A stretch of 64,000 bases of DNA from Protonemura montana (GCA_947568835.1 OX387612.1:12588001-12652000); one strand, 5' to 3'; counted from the first letter of the stretch, positions 35,573-47,119 are shown. Numbers and translations are program-made. Notes: generated from the letters alone by a model not told the origin.

Positions 35573-36070
35573 ACATCTGATAATATATGACTGATACACT
35601 TACCGCAATGGTAAACGCACTCTATTGACAGATCCCAACAATGCTGGCACAAATATATTATGTTAATCCTTCGTCCCCAACAATGAAATATCAGCGCAAG
35701 CTTTATCCAAGTTCTCAAGTCCACAAGAAAATAGTTCTTTGTTTGCCAGTTCTTCACTTTTTCCACACATTTTCCACATTCAATGAAGCAGTGCAATGTT
35801 AGCAAAAACTAGTTCTTGATCTCCACAACAGTTTGTTTGCATTTTGCACTGACTTTCGACCCGTCGTGAACACTAGAAAACAGCTGACAAAACTAAACCC
35901 AATCAAAGGTTCATGACAAGTAAAATAAAGCCCATGTTTCATTTCGTTCAAAAGCTGGATTTGCACTTTTCCCCGAGTAAACGTAGCTGTCCGGAGCATG
36001 TTTTACTGAGTGCAAGAGTCGTCATGTACCTGGCAATGAATCTAATGTCACTTTATTCTGTTGTCTTCAG

Positions 36071-36157
36071 GTGGACTCCACTAGTCGCTGCTGGAAGCCG
36101 ATGCATCTTGGCTTCCTCCGACGAGACCTTGCTTCAAGCCCTGGAAATTGTAGCAAG
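36071..36157 (+). other. Candidate exon, gene unidentified
   Basis: Bounded by TTGTCTTCAG and GTACGC. One frame reads WTPLVAAGSRCILASSDETL. No family is recognised, and its phase does not join the 135-base block above in a stop-free frame. Confidence 0.25.
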
Positions 36158-36453
36158 TACGCTCTGTGAGAGTTTTATCAGGCGTCTGAGGAAACATGGG
36201 GCAACTTTTGTTAGATAGATAACATATTTAATTGCTTGCTTTGTGGGGCTTAACGTCACGTCAGTTCAGAGGCTGTTCAAGTCTCGAGTTCGGGAAATAT
36301 TCATAATTCTTGATTCATTTGTGTGACATGAGAGAAGTCGAGAAAAATTTGGGGACAAGGCCATTGTTGTTAGACTTCCTGTCCAAGTTTTGGATTGTTG
36401 TAGGTTCTTGCTAGAGGCTGTTTCGTTTTTCACAGTTAGATTGGTTCGGTACC

Positions 36454-36540
36454 GAACCGTAGTAGGTTTGTTAGGTTTGTTAGGTTTGTTAGGTTGGTTA
36501 GGTTTGTTAGGTTTGTTAGGTTTGTTAGATTTGTTCGGTT
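36454..36540. repeat. 9-bp tandem repeat (TTAGGTTTG)
   Basis: About nine units; each contains TTAGG, the pentamer of the CCTAA arrays at 4506 and 6428, spaced by TTTG. Confidence 0.85.
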
Positions 36541-36599
36541 TTGGTGTAGAATGGTCGTTTCTTTGTCACTTTGTCCATCGTTGAGGGTCGCTGGAATTA

Positions 36600-37798
36600 G
36601 GTTAATTTGATCTTCTAGTTTTCATGTCCAATTTTTTTTGTCTTCTCTCATGTTGTGTTTTTTTATCTTAGTTTGCCTTACGCCTAGAATATGTAATATT
36701 GTGATCAATTAAGTTAACGTAAAATCATAGCAGATAGAGTCATAAGGGAGAGTAGAGTTTCCTCAGATGCTTTGAGATTCATGTGACCAAATTTACAAGC
36801 CATAGGACTTTATCGCTCGCCTGCATAATGTTCCTGTTTGCACCCGTGAGGCCCGCCTCGGACGTTCGTTTTTCATGGTTTTCGCGCGTCTTAAGTTAAG
36901 CTAATGTTGGGCGATTGATTATAATCTTCACAAATCACAGATTATAATCGGCCATGACCACTGACCTCACGGAACAAACGCTTGGAAATATCAAATAAAT
37001 CACTCTCACAGTTAGCAAGATTTACGTAAACACAAACACGTGAATAGAAATTCAGATATTGTTAAACATTTGAATTGTATTTGATGGCGATATTATTGTC
37101 ATTATATATATATTGTGTTATGATATAAAAATTTACAACCCTACAGCCTTTTAATTGGGATCCCTGGATGAAAAGGAATGTCACGAGTTTGCGGTGCTTG
37201 TAAAACTGGAATCCCTGTAACTTCCACTTCCAAATTTTCCTTCCGCCTTAAGGTACCTCAGTATGATATTATTATTGTACAAGATTTTTGAGTTCAGCCG
37301 GGTTTTCGTTTGATAGTAACGGCCGGTTTAGTTACTCAAGGTAGCAAGAAATCGTATGTGTGTTGGGATGTGGACGCCGTTTAACCCCTGCAGAAAATCA
37401 GGCCTAAATTTTCCTTCCGCCTTAAGGCACGTCTGTATGTTCTTATTAATGTACAAGATTTTGTAGTTGGACCGGGTTTTTGTCTGGTAATTACAGCAAG
37501 TTTAGACATTCACGCTTGTCTGGTAAGTTTCTTATTTTAGTCGTAATTGTGTCCTTTTAGTGCATTCTCAGTACATAAGTCATTCTTATGTCATTTTATG
37601 TGATTTATTTAATTTTGTGCATAGATTGAAGTCGTTTTTGTATATCTTTGAATTATTCGCAATATTTTTAATTTCTTTATGTTCGAATTTGCGCGTATGG
37701 TCTTTTTTCCCATGGTCCATTGCTGAGTTTCTGATTGGCTTAGCGGGCATGATTGTAGCCTCCTAAGGGGTATTTAAATGTCAGCCATGTTTTATCAG
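36600..37798. other. Noncoding stretch with two similar 110-bp blocks
   Basis: 37235-37380 and 37410-37510 share TTTTCCTTCCGCCTTAAGG and GTACAAGATTTT; part of the first (TAGTTACTCAAGGTAGCAAG) reappears inverted at 37953-38010. This suggests an old foldback or tandem repeat. No gene is recognised. Confidence 0.5.
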
Positions 37799-37873
37799 GA
37801 TGTGCCGCTGGTTGAGCCTGACCCCAACAAGCAGCCCATTGAGATTGTCGAATTGAAACATCTTGTAAAATGA
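37799..37873 (+). other. Candidate terminal coding exon, gene unidentified
   Basis: After the acceptor TTTTATCAG, a 24-codon open frame (DVPLVEPDPNKQPIEIVELK, then HLVK) ends in TGA. The composition is protein-like and unlike the surrounding AT-rich sequence, but no upstream exon joins it with certainty. Confidence 0.3.
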
Positions 37874-38039
37874 TGACAGCATAATGAGGTTTCTTGAGGT
37901 AGAAGAAAATTTGAGCCCGAATTTTCTAAATGGGTTTAAAATTATCCACGACACGATTTCTTGTTATCTTGAGTAACTAAACCCGGCTTCAACTACCGAA
38001 CGAAAATCTATTGATTGAATAATTGATTATTGGGGTTTT

Positions 38040-38105
38040 GACATCTGGTCATGCAGCACTGGTCTTATGGTGACGGTGAATGAGCATGCACTGTCCGGCT
38101 GTGAC
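38040..38105 (-). mobile_element. Diverged SINE tail fragment
   Basis: GACATCTGGTCATGCAGCAC, then TGGTCTTATGGTGACGGTGA, is a diverged match to the reverse of the 5S-SINE 3' tail. Confidence 0.5.
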
Positions 38106-39179
38106 ACTGTTTTATTCGGTTTTCGGAATCGGTAAATAAAGGATCTGGCGTCAACTGAATTAAATGTGACGAGTTGTCACATTTGGCCAAATTGGCAGAC
38201 CAAGACATTTTGGAAATGGTGCGCACCGATCGAAGTTTGGTGGTTAAATTGTACGATACAAACAAGGAATTCCGAAAGTTTCATTACTCGCTAAATGCGC
38301 TGCGTTTTAAGATAGCAGTGTCGCGACCTATCTCAATTGCCAAAATACCCCCGAGAGAATGGGCAGTTCATCAGCACGTGACACGAGCTGCATGACAATG
38401 TAGCACTTGGGTAAACTCGCACGTGCAATTTCCAAAAATATGGCGTAAGTTTGCCAAAGTAATATTCAAAGCAATTCAAGACTTTTTTGAACTTGAATTT
38501 AAATGCCGTCTCCATTTTTTTCTTCTTCTTATTTTTATTATTTGTGGTGATAGGTCCCAAAGAAAGTGGCTGGTGTCAGAGCCTGGGCAGAAATTTCGTC
38601 TCGCTTGTGTACTTCGAGGGTCTAACAGCCATGGAAATGTTGAAAAATTTCAATCAAATCAAAGTAATCCTGCAGCGTAAACTCCACTTGCACGTGCAGT
38701 AGGAATGGAATTGGGTGCACCGACCTATGCAATAATGCAGGTGTGATGGGGAATGCTACTATGCCTACAATGATATGATATGATATGAGAGTGCATGTTT
38801 GATGTGGATGTTTTGATTAATCAAGTCGCATCGATAGCCTCGACGGTATCTTTTTAAAAAATGCGGCTAAACATACTCTGTCTGGATTCATTGCATGGAC
38901 TTATTGGGAGTATTTCGCTATAACCACACTCGCTGGCACTAAGCCTCGGATAAGCAAACACATTCTCTGCCTCGTGTGGTTTCCCGAACATAAACAATGA
39001 AATCGCATAGGTACCCAGAAATGACGATATGTATGTTGCATTAGCCTCGGCGACGCGTCCAAAGATGCCTTTGACACTCGATGCATGCCGCCCGATACTG
39101 GCTATCGCTACCCAGAGTAAGATTTCGATCCTCGGTAAGGATGAAAACTAAACAGATCTAAACATTGATATCAAGCAAG

Positions 39180-39640
39180 TGAATAATTTATTGTTGTTAC
39201 TACCGGACTCGAAGGCCGGACGGTGCCTTCACCTGTCTTCCTGCCTCGCTCTGGACGACGGCAACCCTTGCTATGAACACACCGACCTAGGAACCATCCC
39301 CTGTCAACGCGGGAGTGAACCAGTTTTTGATGTTCGTCGTCACGCGTGTAATTTATGCCGGTTGTGCCTTCGGCCGGCGAGTCTTTTGTATTTACTGCCG
39401 CCGCTCGGTACTGTTGCCCGATCCGAAAATATCAATAAATGTACCAGTCCAATTACCGACGGCTGCCGGGTTTCTGAAGCCTGGCGCCCTTGTTTGCTGT
39501 ATTTTCTTATTTGTCTCGGTAAGTCCGTTAGTCGTCGTAGTTGGCGTGCCGACGTCGAAACCCTTCGCGGGTACCGACGGCGGCTTCATGCGGCCAACAC
39601 TTCTACGCTCACCATCGTGACGCATGGTGGCTGACAATAT
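39180..39640. other. GC-richer island with overlapping open frames
   Basis: Markedly higher GC than its surroundings and open in a plus frame (39179-39634) and a minus frame (39392-39637). No motif, splice site or family is recognisable in either. It may be a degraded transposon ORF or an exon of an unseen gene. Confidence 0.25.
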
Positions 39641-40175
39641 GTTGAAAAACTGTTTGAATATTTCGGTTCTTCAATTTAAAAATTATAAAATTATAAAAAT
39701 GTAATCTACAACAAAGCCTGACGTAACAATACGTTTGAGAATAGGTTGAGGCCGTTGCGTCCTCAATGCCTCTAGTCATGATCGCGATGACATGCTAGTG
39801 GCAACTTCATACTGGATATCAGTCGGACACCAGTTATCTGAGGGAAACTAAGTTGGTGGTAACCAGCTTCTATAGACGCCTATTAGTCTTTATTTGTTCG
39901 TCATATTCGCTACGGTCCTATATTAGGGTTCCCTAATTTTCTATTAAATATCTTATAAGTCACCATAGTCACGACTTTTGTCCACTGCTTGCCTAGTTTC
40001 CGGTTGGCGCTGTTTCAGCGGCAGGTCAGGGACTCAACACCTTCAGCACCTCTTACACCTATAACTTCTCTAACACCTCTAGCATCTGAATTAAGAGGGA
40101 AGAGTAACCATATGCCGGCAAAGAAACAAAACCTCCTGACTGCTCGATGATGCCTTCTCCATCAACGACTTCGAC

Positions 40176-40358
40176 CCAAGATTTCCAACACGCCGAACCG
40201 TTCGGTGGTCACCCATCCAACACCTGACCCAACGCAGTGTTGCTTAACTTTCATCCCGCCAACCTCTCTCCCGAACAGAACTGGTCATGTGTATGATGGT
40301 CACCCATCCAACACCTGACGCAGCGCAGTGTTGCTTAACTTCGGTGATCCCAGCGAAG
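40176..40358 (-). mobile_element. 5S-derived SINE fragment, two head units (copy S2)
   Basis: Read on the minus strand: GATCACCGAAGTTAAGCAAC, a first 5S-like unit, the 47-base linker, a second unit, then GCGTGTTGGAAA, a piece of the 5S 5' half. No body or tail. The order shows 5S 5' half sequence following a unit, as if two heads were joined. Confidence 0.75.
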
Positions 40359-40443
40359 GGCCCACTAACATGTAATTATTACTGATACTTATTGAGAATG
40401 CACCGAGTTCAATATTCTACGGTTGACAATTAAGACCCTGCCG

Positions 40444-40461
40444 CCCCCCCCCCCCCCCCCC
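40444..40461. repeat. Poly-C run
   Basis: About 18 consecutive C immediately before a 118-bp tandem array; each array unit ends in CACCCCCTTC, so the run may be an expanded copy of that C tract. Confidence 0.9.
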
Positions 40462-41041
40462 TTCAATAATTGTGTAATGTTATTAGTTAGAACAGCTGTT
40501 CAGCTACTGGACCAACTTGTCTCTGAAAGAACTGTTGCCTCCATGGGGCAGTTCTCAATTCATCATAGCCTTCACCCCCTTCAATAATTGTGTAATGTTG
40601 TTAGTTAGAACAGCTGTTCAGCCACTGGACCAACTTGTCTCTGAAAGAACTGTTGCCTCCATGGGGCAGTTCTCAATTCATCATAGCCTTCACCCCCTTC
40701 AATAATTGTGTAATGTTATTAGTTAGAACAGCTGTTCAGCCACTGGACCAACTTGTCTCTGAAAGAACTGTTGCCTCCATGGGGCAGTTCTCAATTCATC
40801 ATAGCCTTCACCCCCTTCAATAATTGTGTAATGTTATTAGTTAGAACAGCTGTTCAGCCACTGGACCAACTTGTCTCTGAAAGAACTGTTGCCTCCATGG
40901 GGCAGTTCTCAATTCATCATAGCCTTCACCCCCTTCAATAATTGTGTAATGTTATTAGTTAGAACAGCTGTTCAGCCACTGGACCAACTTGTCTCTGAAA
41001 GAACTGTTGCCTCCATGGGGCAGTTCTCAATTCATCATAGC
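40462..41041. repeat. 118-bp tandem array (4.8 copies)
   Basis: Five almost identical units of 118 bp (contain CTGAAAGAACTGTTGCCTCC and GGGGCAGTTCTCAATTCATC). The repeated 62-residue open frame is a by-product. The near identity implies recent amplification. Confidence 0.95.
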
Positions 41042-41184
41042 GATCTTCAAGAAAAAAACCATGCATTGTTTTATTGCTGCGTTTTGTCGCAGATAATAAA
41101 TCGTCAGATTCTTCGTTGAACTTCAGATCCCACGGATTAGGTTAGGAAAGCAATTAGCTACTGATGCAATTAATTGATTGAGTA

Positions 41185-41460
41185 TTGGTGTTTGACGACG
41201 CAAGTTATTACAACTGGGCGTGAAAGAGGGGTCTGGGCCTCGGTGAATGAAAGATTGACAGCTCCGATACTAGCATGATCTTCGAATTATAGCTTGGACT
41301 GATATTATGGGAAGAAACCTGAGAAACAATCATAGGAGCTGTCAGGATTCGCTGGAGACTTACGGGTCTTTAGAGCAACATATCATAATAAATTGTGGCA
41401 CGCAAAAAAAACTCTGGTCTAGTTCGCTAGTTCGGTCCGAGCATTGGCTTCATGGAATGT
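41185..41460 (-). repeat. Diverged SINE-tail-bearing repeat, left flank of Harbinger region
   Basis: GTGTTTGACGACGCAAGTTA and GAGCATTGGCTTCATGGAAT are shared in the same orientation with 47145-47330. The first part is a diverged version of the 5S-SINE 3' end. The two copies bracket the Harbinger complex. Confidence 0.75.
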
Positions 41461-41466
41461 CTATCT

Positions 41467-43198
41467 GTCCTAAACTGAAATATTTTTTTAAATATTGATG
41501 TTAAAAAAATGAAGTGCCACGCTTCACCATTTAGTCAGTAGAATGATAGTAGAGCCTAGCTGCTGATAATATTTTCTCGAAAAAAATTAGCTGTTTTCAC
41601 GCTGCTGAAGACCCATTATTAACGCTACATTAGTGTAGAAAGCAAATGTTGAAACACTAAAGCGCAAAATGTTTGCAACATAAAAACCTGTAGGTAAATT
41701 TGCAATACATCACCCAGTATGACCATGCCTACCTCGGCCACTGCTTGACAGCGATGGATGCTTCGCACGTCGTAGCATGGAAGGACCATAATCTTTTGTC
41801 CATTGTACAGTTTCTTCCTCCAGAACGGTTGGTTCTGGATCTTCGACCCCTGCTTCTGGCACTTTTAAGTGAAGATCACCCATCATCAACTGAAATAATA
41901 ACCATTTGGATGTCAATAAATTGAAAATTTGCATGATACTACACAAACTTTCAGGACATTGTATTTTTAAATAAATAGTAAGACCTGAAAATTAAGCCTG
42001 TAGTAAGCCCTGAACTGGAAAGTACAGTTTCCGTGACAAATAAAACAGTGAATAAAGCAATGGAGATATTCAAGTTCGAAATACATTTTAGGGAATAATT
42101 AGATGCAGAAAATAAGGTGAATAGTGTATGTACGCTAAAATCTTACTTCATCTTCTTTTAAAAGAGCTCCCTCGTCTTCCTCCTCGGAATGCATATCCCT
42201 GTCCACCAGGGCTTGCCTACTGCTTGACGCTGCAAAAAATGCCAAGTCCTTGATTAGTATTTACGTGGCTCGATAAATCCTGCATAATAATAAATAATTT
42301 GTTATAATATTCTTCGAGTGCTTCCTGGCACAGTCGGTGAGACCAAGTCCAAGTGCCTGGATGCATAGGATGGTGCCTGCCATATAAGTTTGCTACAACA
42401 AGCAATTATTTACCTAGATCGCTGTCGAAGCATGCAGGCAAGCCTTTGGCTGACAGAGATATCATTCCGAGGACTCCCTCCAAAACTTCCTCGTCCTTCT
42501 CTTTTGGAGGAGTGAATGGCCCGCCCCCAGTCTGCAGCTGGTACTGCCTTCGCTCGCTGTGCATTTTTCTGGCACGGCGCTTCAGAGTATCGAACTTCAG
42601 CCTTAGCGATACTGCAGTCCGTTTATTCAGCGTCCCGCTGTTGACCTTTTCGGCAATTTTGTCCCATGCTCGCAACTGTAGGTAAAACAAATATGAGCAT
42701 ATCATTGGCAAGAATGTCTAGTGAGTCGGCCGAACAACTAGCCATGCAGCCTAACCTAGTGCTCAAAGGCAAATATTGTTCAATAACTAAAAAATACAAA
42801 AATAAGTAACTTACCTTTTCACGCCAAGTCGTGGCGTCTGTTTTTTTGCATTCTATTATGCTTGCGTAATCTTTTGCCACGGCTAATAACTTCTCGCATT
42901 CTTCGCTATTGAAGTTAAAATTCCGAACTCGCTTGCCTGCGTTCGCCATCTTTGTTGACAGTCGAATGCTATAAATGTGAAGTAGGCGCTGTCGAATCGT
43001 CACGAGATATGCGATTAGGGGTACCAATTTCAAAAACAAAAATAGCTCCGGCGCGATTTGCCGCTATTCGACGATTAGTTTAATAGGAGGTCTAACTGGC
43101 GTGGTAATACACCCACCGTTTTACAACCTCCTTTTAGCTTAATGGGTGAATAGCTAATAGGAGGTTAATAGGAGGTTTAAAAGGACATTGTACAACTG
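41467..43198 (-). mobile_element. Inverted partial copy of the Harbinger element (palindrome left arm)
   Basis: Reverse complement of 43285-45016: every coordinate pair I checked sums to 86483, so the arms have no net indel over 1.73 kb, and only a few substitutions are visible (near 42985 and 43135). It includes the Myb gene exons 1-4 but stops before exon 5 and has no transposase. The outer four bases of its TIR are missing (CAACTG runs into AACATT). Confidence 0.93.
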
Positions 43199-43280
43199 AA
43201 CATTCTGTATTTTTTAATTAAATAATGACTGTCTGTGTTGATCAAATGTATTGATCAAAATCGACAATAATCTTACTTAA
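43199..43280. other. Spacer at the centre of the Harbinger palindrome
   Basis: 82-86 bases of AT-rich, non-palindromic sequence (with a local TTGATCAA-type repeat) between the two arms. This asymmetric centre would stabilise an otherwise cruciform-prone palindrome. Confidence 0.85.
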
Positions 43281-43533
43281 GGGCCAGTTGTACAATGTCC
43301 TTTTAAACCTCCTATTAACCTCCTATTAGCTATTCACCCATTAAGCTAATAGGAGGTTTTAAAACGGTGGGTGTATTACCACGCCAGTTAGACCTCCTAT
43401 TAAACTAATCGTCGAATAGCGGCAAATCGCGCCGGAGCTATTTTTGTTTTTGAAATTGGTACCCCTAATCGCATATCTCGTGACGATTCGACGGCGCCTA
43501 CTTCACTATAATAGCATTCGACTGTCAACAAAG

Positions 43534-45430
43534 ATGGCGAACGCAGGCAAGCGAGTTCGGAATTTTAACTTCAATAGCGAAGAATGCGAGAAGTTATTAG
43601 CCGTGGCAAAAGATTACGCAAGCATAATAGAATGCAAAAAAACAGACGCCACGACTTGGCGTGAAAAGGTAAGTTACTTATTTTTGTATTTTTTAGTTAT
43701 TGAACAATATTTGCCTTTGAGCACTAGGTTAGGCTGCATGGCTAGTTGTTCGGCCGACTCACTAGACATTCTTGCCAATGATATGCTCATATTTGTTTTA
43801 CCTACAGTTGCGAGCATGGGACAAAATTGCCGAAAAGGTCAACAGCGGGACGCTGAATAAACGGACTGCAGTATCGCTAAGGCTGAAGTTCGATACTCTG
43901 AAGCGCCGTGCCAGAAAAATGCACAGCGAGCGAAGGCAGTACCAGCTGCAGACTGGGGGCGGGCCATTCACTCCTCCAAAAGAGAAGGACGAGGAAGTTT
44001 TGGAGGGAGTCCTCGGAATGATATCTCTGTCAGCCAAAGGCTTGCCTGCATGCTTCGACAGCGATCTAGGTAAATAATTGCTTGTTGTAGCAAACTTATA
44101 TGGCAGGCACCATCCTATGCATCCAGGCACTTGGACTTGGTCTCACCGACTGTGCCAGGAAGCACTCGAAGAATATTATAACAAATTATTTATTATTATG
44201 CAGGATTTATCGAGCCACGTAAATACTAATCAAGGACTTGGCATTTTTTGCAGCGTCAAGCAGTAGGCAAGCCCTGGTGGACAGGGATATGCATTCCGAG
44301 GAGGAAGACGAGGGAGCTCTTTTAAAAGAAGATGAAGTAAGATTTTAGCGTACATACACTATTCACCTTATTTTCTGCATCTAATTATTCCCTAAAATGT
44401 ATTTCGAACTTGAATATCTCCATTGCTTTATTCACTGTTTTATTTGTCACGGAAACTGTACTTTCCAGTTCAGGGCTTACTACAGGCTTAATTTTCAGGT
44501 CTTACTATTTATTTAAAAATACAATGTCCTGAAAGTTTGTGTAGTATCATGCAAATTTTCAATTTATTGACATCCAAATGGTTATTATTTCAGTTGATGA
44601 TGGGTGATCTTCACTTAAAAGTGCCAGAAGCAGGGGTCGAAGATCCAGAACCAACCGTTCTGGAGGAAGAAACTGTACAATGGACAAAAGATTATGGTCC
44701 TTCCATGCTACGACGTGCGAAGCATCCATCGCTGTCAAGCAGTGGCCGAGGTAGGCATGGTCATACTGGGTGATGTATTGCAAATTTACCTACAGGTTTT
44801 TATGTTGCAAACATTTTGCGCTTTAGTGTTTCAACATTTGCTTTCTACACTAATGTAGCGTTAATAATGGGTCTTCAGCAGCGTGAAAACAGCTAATTTT
44901 TTTCGAGAAAATATTATCAGCAGCTAGGCTCTACTATCATTCTACTGACTAAATGGTGAAGCGTGGCACTTCATTTTTTTAACATCAATATTTAAAAAAA
45001 TATTTCAGTTTAGGACAGATTTTAATCCTCAATATAAAAACCCAATGTAGGCTAGGCCTTAATTAAAAGTGAAAGACCTATTCCTAGCCTACTCCCCTAT
45101 CCTTACTCCCCCTATGTCCTTTCCCCTATGTCCTTTCTTTTCACATGTGCAGCTGTTCACAATCGAGACTGGGTGCGAAGGCGGACACCATCTCTTGGAC
45201 TTGGCCAACAGAGCCTACCATCCGGTAGCTCATCAAACTACGCTCTGCTGGCCAAGTCCAAGCGGGAGCTGGCTGAGATGATGAAGGTCGCTGCAGCCAC
45301 AGAACAAGCGGAGAAAACGGAGCTCCATAAATTAAAAATTTCAATTAATGAAGCAAAGCTGCAAGCAGCCTTGCTTGATGTGCAAATTAAACAAGCGCAG
45401 CTTGATAACCTTAAGAATACAAATAAATAA
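43534..45430 (+). CDS. Harbinger Myb/SANT-like DNA-binding protein
   Basis: Five exons, 43534-43668, 43808-44069, 44254-44336, 44594-44750 and 45153-45430, all with GT/AG borders and correct phases (915 nt, 304 residues). The N-terminus (FNFNSEECEKLLAVAKDY, TWREK, RAWDKIAEKVNSG, KRTAVSLRLKFDTLKRRARK) is a Myb/SANT-like domain of the FSBP/NAIF1 kind that accompanies Harbinger transposases. The middle is acidic (HSEEEDEGALLKEDE) and the C-terminus is a predicted coiled coil (RELAEMMKVAAATEQAEK, then KLQAALLDVQIKQAQ). I chose the ATG at 43534 because it begins MANAGKRVRNF directly before the domain. The gene appears intact. Confidence 0.87.
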
Positions 45431-45475
45431 AAGGTTTAAAAATGAACTGTATTGTAATTGAATCGTCAAACATTT

Positions 45476-46860
45476 CTAGAGAAGTTGCCTAAAATGTTCA
45501 ATGACCGCATTTAGCACAGCATTGTTGTCTCCCTGTGGATTGACGTCAAGGTCCGGCATTTGATCCCTCTCCAAATCAAGCTGCGGCAACTCGGGGTCAT
45601 GGGGTGGCTCGTCTTCATGCTGATCAATGGCCAGATTGTGGAGGACAGCACAGGCCACGATTACCGCCTGAATGTTGGCTAGATTTTTAAGTCTCATCCC
45701 CAGAGACAGCACAGGGAAGCGACGTTTCCATGTCCCGTATTGCCGCTCTACGGTACTGCGTGTTCGAATTTGGCTCTCATTGTACAATAGCTCTTCGGGG
45801 AGGTTGGGATTACGCAGCGGCGTTAATAGATACGGTTTTACGGTGTAGCCAGAATCACCCAGGATCAAACCATTTCCAAACTCCCCTGTTTCAAGGCGGG
45901 CTCGAAGGACAGAGTTGTTGAAAACGGTCTGATCGTGTGCTGATCCTGGCCACCTTGTAACTATATCTAATATGCGCAACTGTGCATCGCTAACAGTTTG
46001 TACGTTCAGCGAAAAGAAACCTTTCCTATTTCTGAAGTCTTCAGCATTATCTCCTCCTGAAGTATTTAGGAAGATAAAGGAACCAGGTTGGTAATGTTGG
46101 TAATGTGACAGGATAGTATAGAATGTAAGTGGGTAGTTGTTGTGAAATATTACCTAACGATTGGATTTTCACGTGAGTGCAGTCGATGCACCCACGGACA
46201 AGAGGAAAGCTATTCATCTGGTAGAATTTAAGTTGAGTAGCCTCCACCTCTTGCTGCGTCAGCGCAAACTTAACATATTGTGGCCGCAGCAATGCAATGG
46301 CCCTGCTGACCCGCTGAACAATGCGGCATGCAGTTGACTTGTGGACGCCAGTGAAGTCGCCCACAGATATCAACATGCATCCGGTAGCGTAAAATATTTA
46401 TTGGAGCCACCGAATCATTACTAGAGCAGAAAATTTCCAGCTTCATTAGCTGCTGATGCAGAGACAATACTTGCTAGTAGAAAATAATGAAAGTTAGGTT
46501 ATGCGTCTCATAAAAATATCGGCGGGCCAACTTTTGCAAGTGCTACGCAAAAAACCCATTCAGTGCTCTGGATCCTAGGCCACTTTATAATTTTAACGCT
46601 GAGTAGTGAGTACAGGCGTTACAGGGGAAGATACCAACTAACCGGTCAGTTCGGTGCTCCAGGTGATTAACTATTTGATCGAGAAGCATGAGGACAGTGG
46701 GTTTTCTTAATCGAAACCGCATGAAAAATTCTGCATCTGTCCACATATCAAAATGATTTACGCGAGGCCGAATGATCTTTGCCAGCCTCCCCCTTGCTGC
46801 CAGCAACGCGAAAAGTTCGTCTTCCTCATCGCTGTCAAAATTCAAGAGATAGTCGGCCAT
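45476..46860 (-). pseudogene. HARBI1-type DDE transposase, probably broken by 8-bp deletion
   Basis: Exons on the minus strand: 46860-46635 (MADYLLNFDSDEEDE...HRTDRLV), 46469-46154 (LSLHQQLM...YATGCMLISVGDFTGVHKST...GCIDCTHVKI) and 46056-45476 (GGDNAEDFRNRKGFFSLNVQ...WPGSAHDQTVF, LGDSGY, RSTVERQYGTWKRRF). The DDE_Tnp_4 catalytic acids are present (GCID, the SAHD region, VE). In exon 2 the frame changes around 46385 at ATTTTACGCTACC, where an 8-bp loss between short direct repeats would explain both the frame change and the exon phases. Intact length would be about 376 residues, similar to HARBI1. Converges with the Myb gene (46 bases between stops). Confidence 0.85.
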
Positions 46861-47119
46861 TTTTTTTTTGCTGTGAATTTCAACTTTGTGTACAAATCGC
46901 CATAACAACCAGCCTTATTCGTCGAATAAAAGTTTAAGAGGAGCTTCAACCTCCTAATAAATATCTGGCTATTAAGTAGCTATTAACCTCCTCTTAAACA
47001 CTAATAGGAGGTGGTAATACACCAAAATGAGCTAATGGACGAATAAATTTAATAGCGGCTATTAAATTATTTAATAGGACATTGTACAACTGGCCCTTAT
47101 TATTATTGTTATCAGCTAC

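Larger units (their letters stand above)
43281..47097. mobile_element. PIF/Harbinger DNA transposon, 3.8 kb, two genes
   Basis: Starts GGGCCAGTTGTACAATGTCC and ends GGACATTGTACAACTGGCCC. Subterminal regions hold several CCTCCTATTA/TAATAGGAGG motifs. It encodes a Myb/SANT-like protein (+) and a HARBI1-type transposase (-), the standard Harbinger pair: family knowledge says the Myb-like protein helps nuclear import and DNA binding of the transposase. Flanking triplets are TAA (left) and TTA (right), not an identical duplication, so the left junction may have been altered when the inverted copy formed. Confidence 0.92.

Noticed and set aside
42353-42685. 110-codon plus-strand frame (and its mirror at 43798-44130)
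   Set aside because: Antisense shadow of exon 2 of the Harbinger Myb gene in both palindrome arms.
45730-45921. Plus-strand open frame over the transposase exon
   Set aside because: It is the antisense shadow of the HARBI1-type transposase exon, whose minus-strand frame carries the catalytic motifs.
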